This document shows positions 4,896 to 5,573 of a DNA stretch of 5,573 bases, piece by piece (the stretch's first letter is position 1; every line of letters begins with the position of its first letter). A model generated the notes under the pieces. That model saw nothing but the letters and a program-made list of their open reading frames with translations, was not told where the DNA came from and made no database searches. Location: the NCBI GenBank assembly GCA_903903935.1, contig CAIVAX010000243.1, forward strand, positions 1 to 5,573, written 5' to 3'. The stretch comes from an uncultured Hyphomicrobiales bacterium (GTDB lineage Bacteria > Pseudomonadota > Alphaproteobacteria > Rhizobiales > Beijerinckiaceae). Both the position numbers and the translations under genes were made by a program.

Positions 4896-5573
4896 GGGGC
4901 ACGCAACCTTTGACGCCATTCTGATGCCCAAGCAGCTAGTGATAGAGCCATGACACCTGAAGCAATGATCAAAAAGTCTATTCCAATATTACCATCTGCT
5001 GAATATCGCACAAATTGTCCTATCAGGCTGAGAACTGATCCCAGACAAAAGACGTTGAGCGAATTGCGCCCCAGCATGGATAGCAATCTGGTTATTGGTC
5101 GAAGATAATGATTCAGAAATGCAAACATCCCCCCAAACATGATGATGAGGGACAGTAAGTGGATAATGCGCATGGGAGTCAAGAAAGTCTTGTCGAAGGT
5201 AAAGAAAAGATGAGGAGCAGGCATATCTAACGGGTCGGGTTCAAATTCGCTCCAGCCGATCCAGATTCCAATCAGCAAAATAGGCAGAACAATAGTGCGG
5301 CTCACCCAAGGATGGGCTTTGATCAGTTTGCCTATTGGGCCTGGTTCTGCCAGCACAAAGCCCAAATCAAACATGAATTGCCAGGCCATGGGATTGAAAA
5401 ACCAGCGTCCCTCTATTGGCCATGTGGGCAGATTAAAGCCAGTGACCAGAGTGAGCGTGTAAAGGGTTAAGGATAGAGGGAGCAAAAGCCAGGATGTATA
5501 ATGATTGATGATGGCAATCACGGGGGCGAAAAACATCAAGACAACGTAAAGCGGCAGAATATCAAAAAAGCCC
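4892..5573 (-). CDS. OpgC-like membrane acyltransferase, C-terminal part (cut by window edge)
   Basis: The frame is open to the window edge, giving 226 visible residues with no need for a start near 5534-5539, so the N-terminus lies outside. It begins GFFDILPLYVVLMFFAPVI, the typical DILPLY segment of OpgC proteins, followed by FFNPMAWQFMFDLGF (58-72) and LGRNSLNVFCLGSVLSLIGQ (167-186), also characteristic. At least six hydrophobic helices are visible, at about 5-23, 28-46, 62-75, 93-107, 135-153 and 196-215, with one more possible at about 174-190. OpgC proteins are polytopic inner-membrane enzymes that transfer succinyl or similar groups to osmoregulated periplasmic glucans. With a usual length near 370-400 residues, roughly 40% is missing here. 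The neighbouring SGNH gene overlaps by 4 bases. The family is clear; the real acceptor, glucan or another polysaccharide, is not shown. Confidence 0.88.
   Translation of the reverse strand, partial: GFFDILPLYVVLMFFAPVIAIINHYTSWLLLPLSLTLYTLTLVTGFNLPTWPIEGRWFFNPMAWQFMFDLGFVLAEPGPIGKLIKAHPWVSRTIVLPILLIGIWIGWSEFEPDPLDMPAPHLFFTFDKTFLTPMRIIHLLSLIIMFGGMFAFLNHYLRPITRLLSMLGRNSLNVFCLGSVLSLIGQFVRYSADGNIGIDFLIIASGVMALSLAAWASEWRQRLRAP

Noticed and set aside
1..5573. Search for CRISPR arrays, tRNA or rRNA genes, insertion-sequence ends and phage genes.
   Set aside because: No regularly spaced repeats, cloverleaf, transposase or integrase was seen on either strand.

Overview
The window looks like chromosomal DNA of an alphaproteobacterium, most probably of the Hyphomicrobiales type. 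The reasons are the mix of an OpgC-type membrane acyltransferase, a TctC/Bug-type periplasmic binding protein and an aromatic-ring intradiol dioxygenase, plus Shine-Dalgarno-led starts and moderate G+C. This placement is an inference from gene content; no rRNA or marker gene is present.

Layout. At the left edge, on the minus strand, lies the N-terminal third or so of an intradiol ring-cleavage dioxygenase (1-346), cut by the window end. A 194-bp divergent gap separates it from a plus-strand TctC-family binding protein with a signal peptide (541-1584). After a gap rich in short hairpins comes a 29-codon single-pass membrane microprotein (1848-1937). Two hairpins follow, one carrying a 13-bp tandem duplication, and then a thioredoxin-like [2Fe-2S] ferredoxin (2054-2422, plus).

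The rest is on the minus strand. Read in transcription order, it is the C-terminal part of an OpgC-like acyltransferase (5573-4892, N-terminus outside the window), an exported SGNH hydrolase starting in a 4-base ATGA overlap with it (4895-4065), and, after a 128-bp gap with a hairpin, two tandem paralogues of the Asp/Glu racemase / maleate isomerase / arylmalonate decarboxylase superfamily (3936-3196 and 3180-2440). The second paralogue converges on the ferredoxin gene, with 17 bp between stop codons.

How the genes may work together. The dioxygenase, the carboxylate-type binding protein and the two racemase-fold enzymes fit an aromatic or dicarboxylic acid catabolic neighbourhood, but no shared substrate can be read from the sequence. 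OpgC plus SGNH hydrolase is a separate envelope-modification pair, probably acylating or deacylating a periplasmic glucan or other polysaccharide. The points most worth a second look are the racemase-fold pair without the usual catalytic cysteines, the overlapping acyltransferase/SGNH pair, and the hairpin-rich leader in front of the membrane microprotein.
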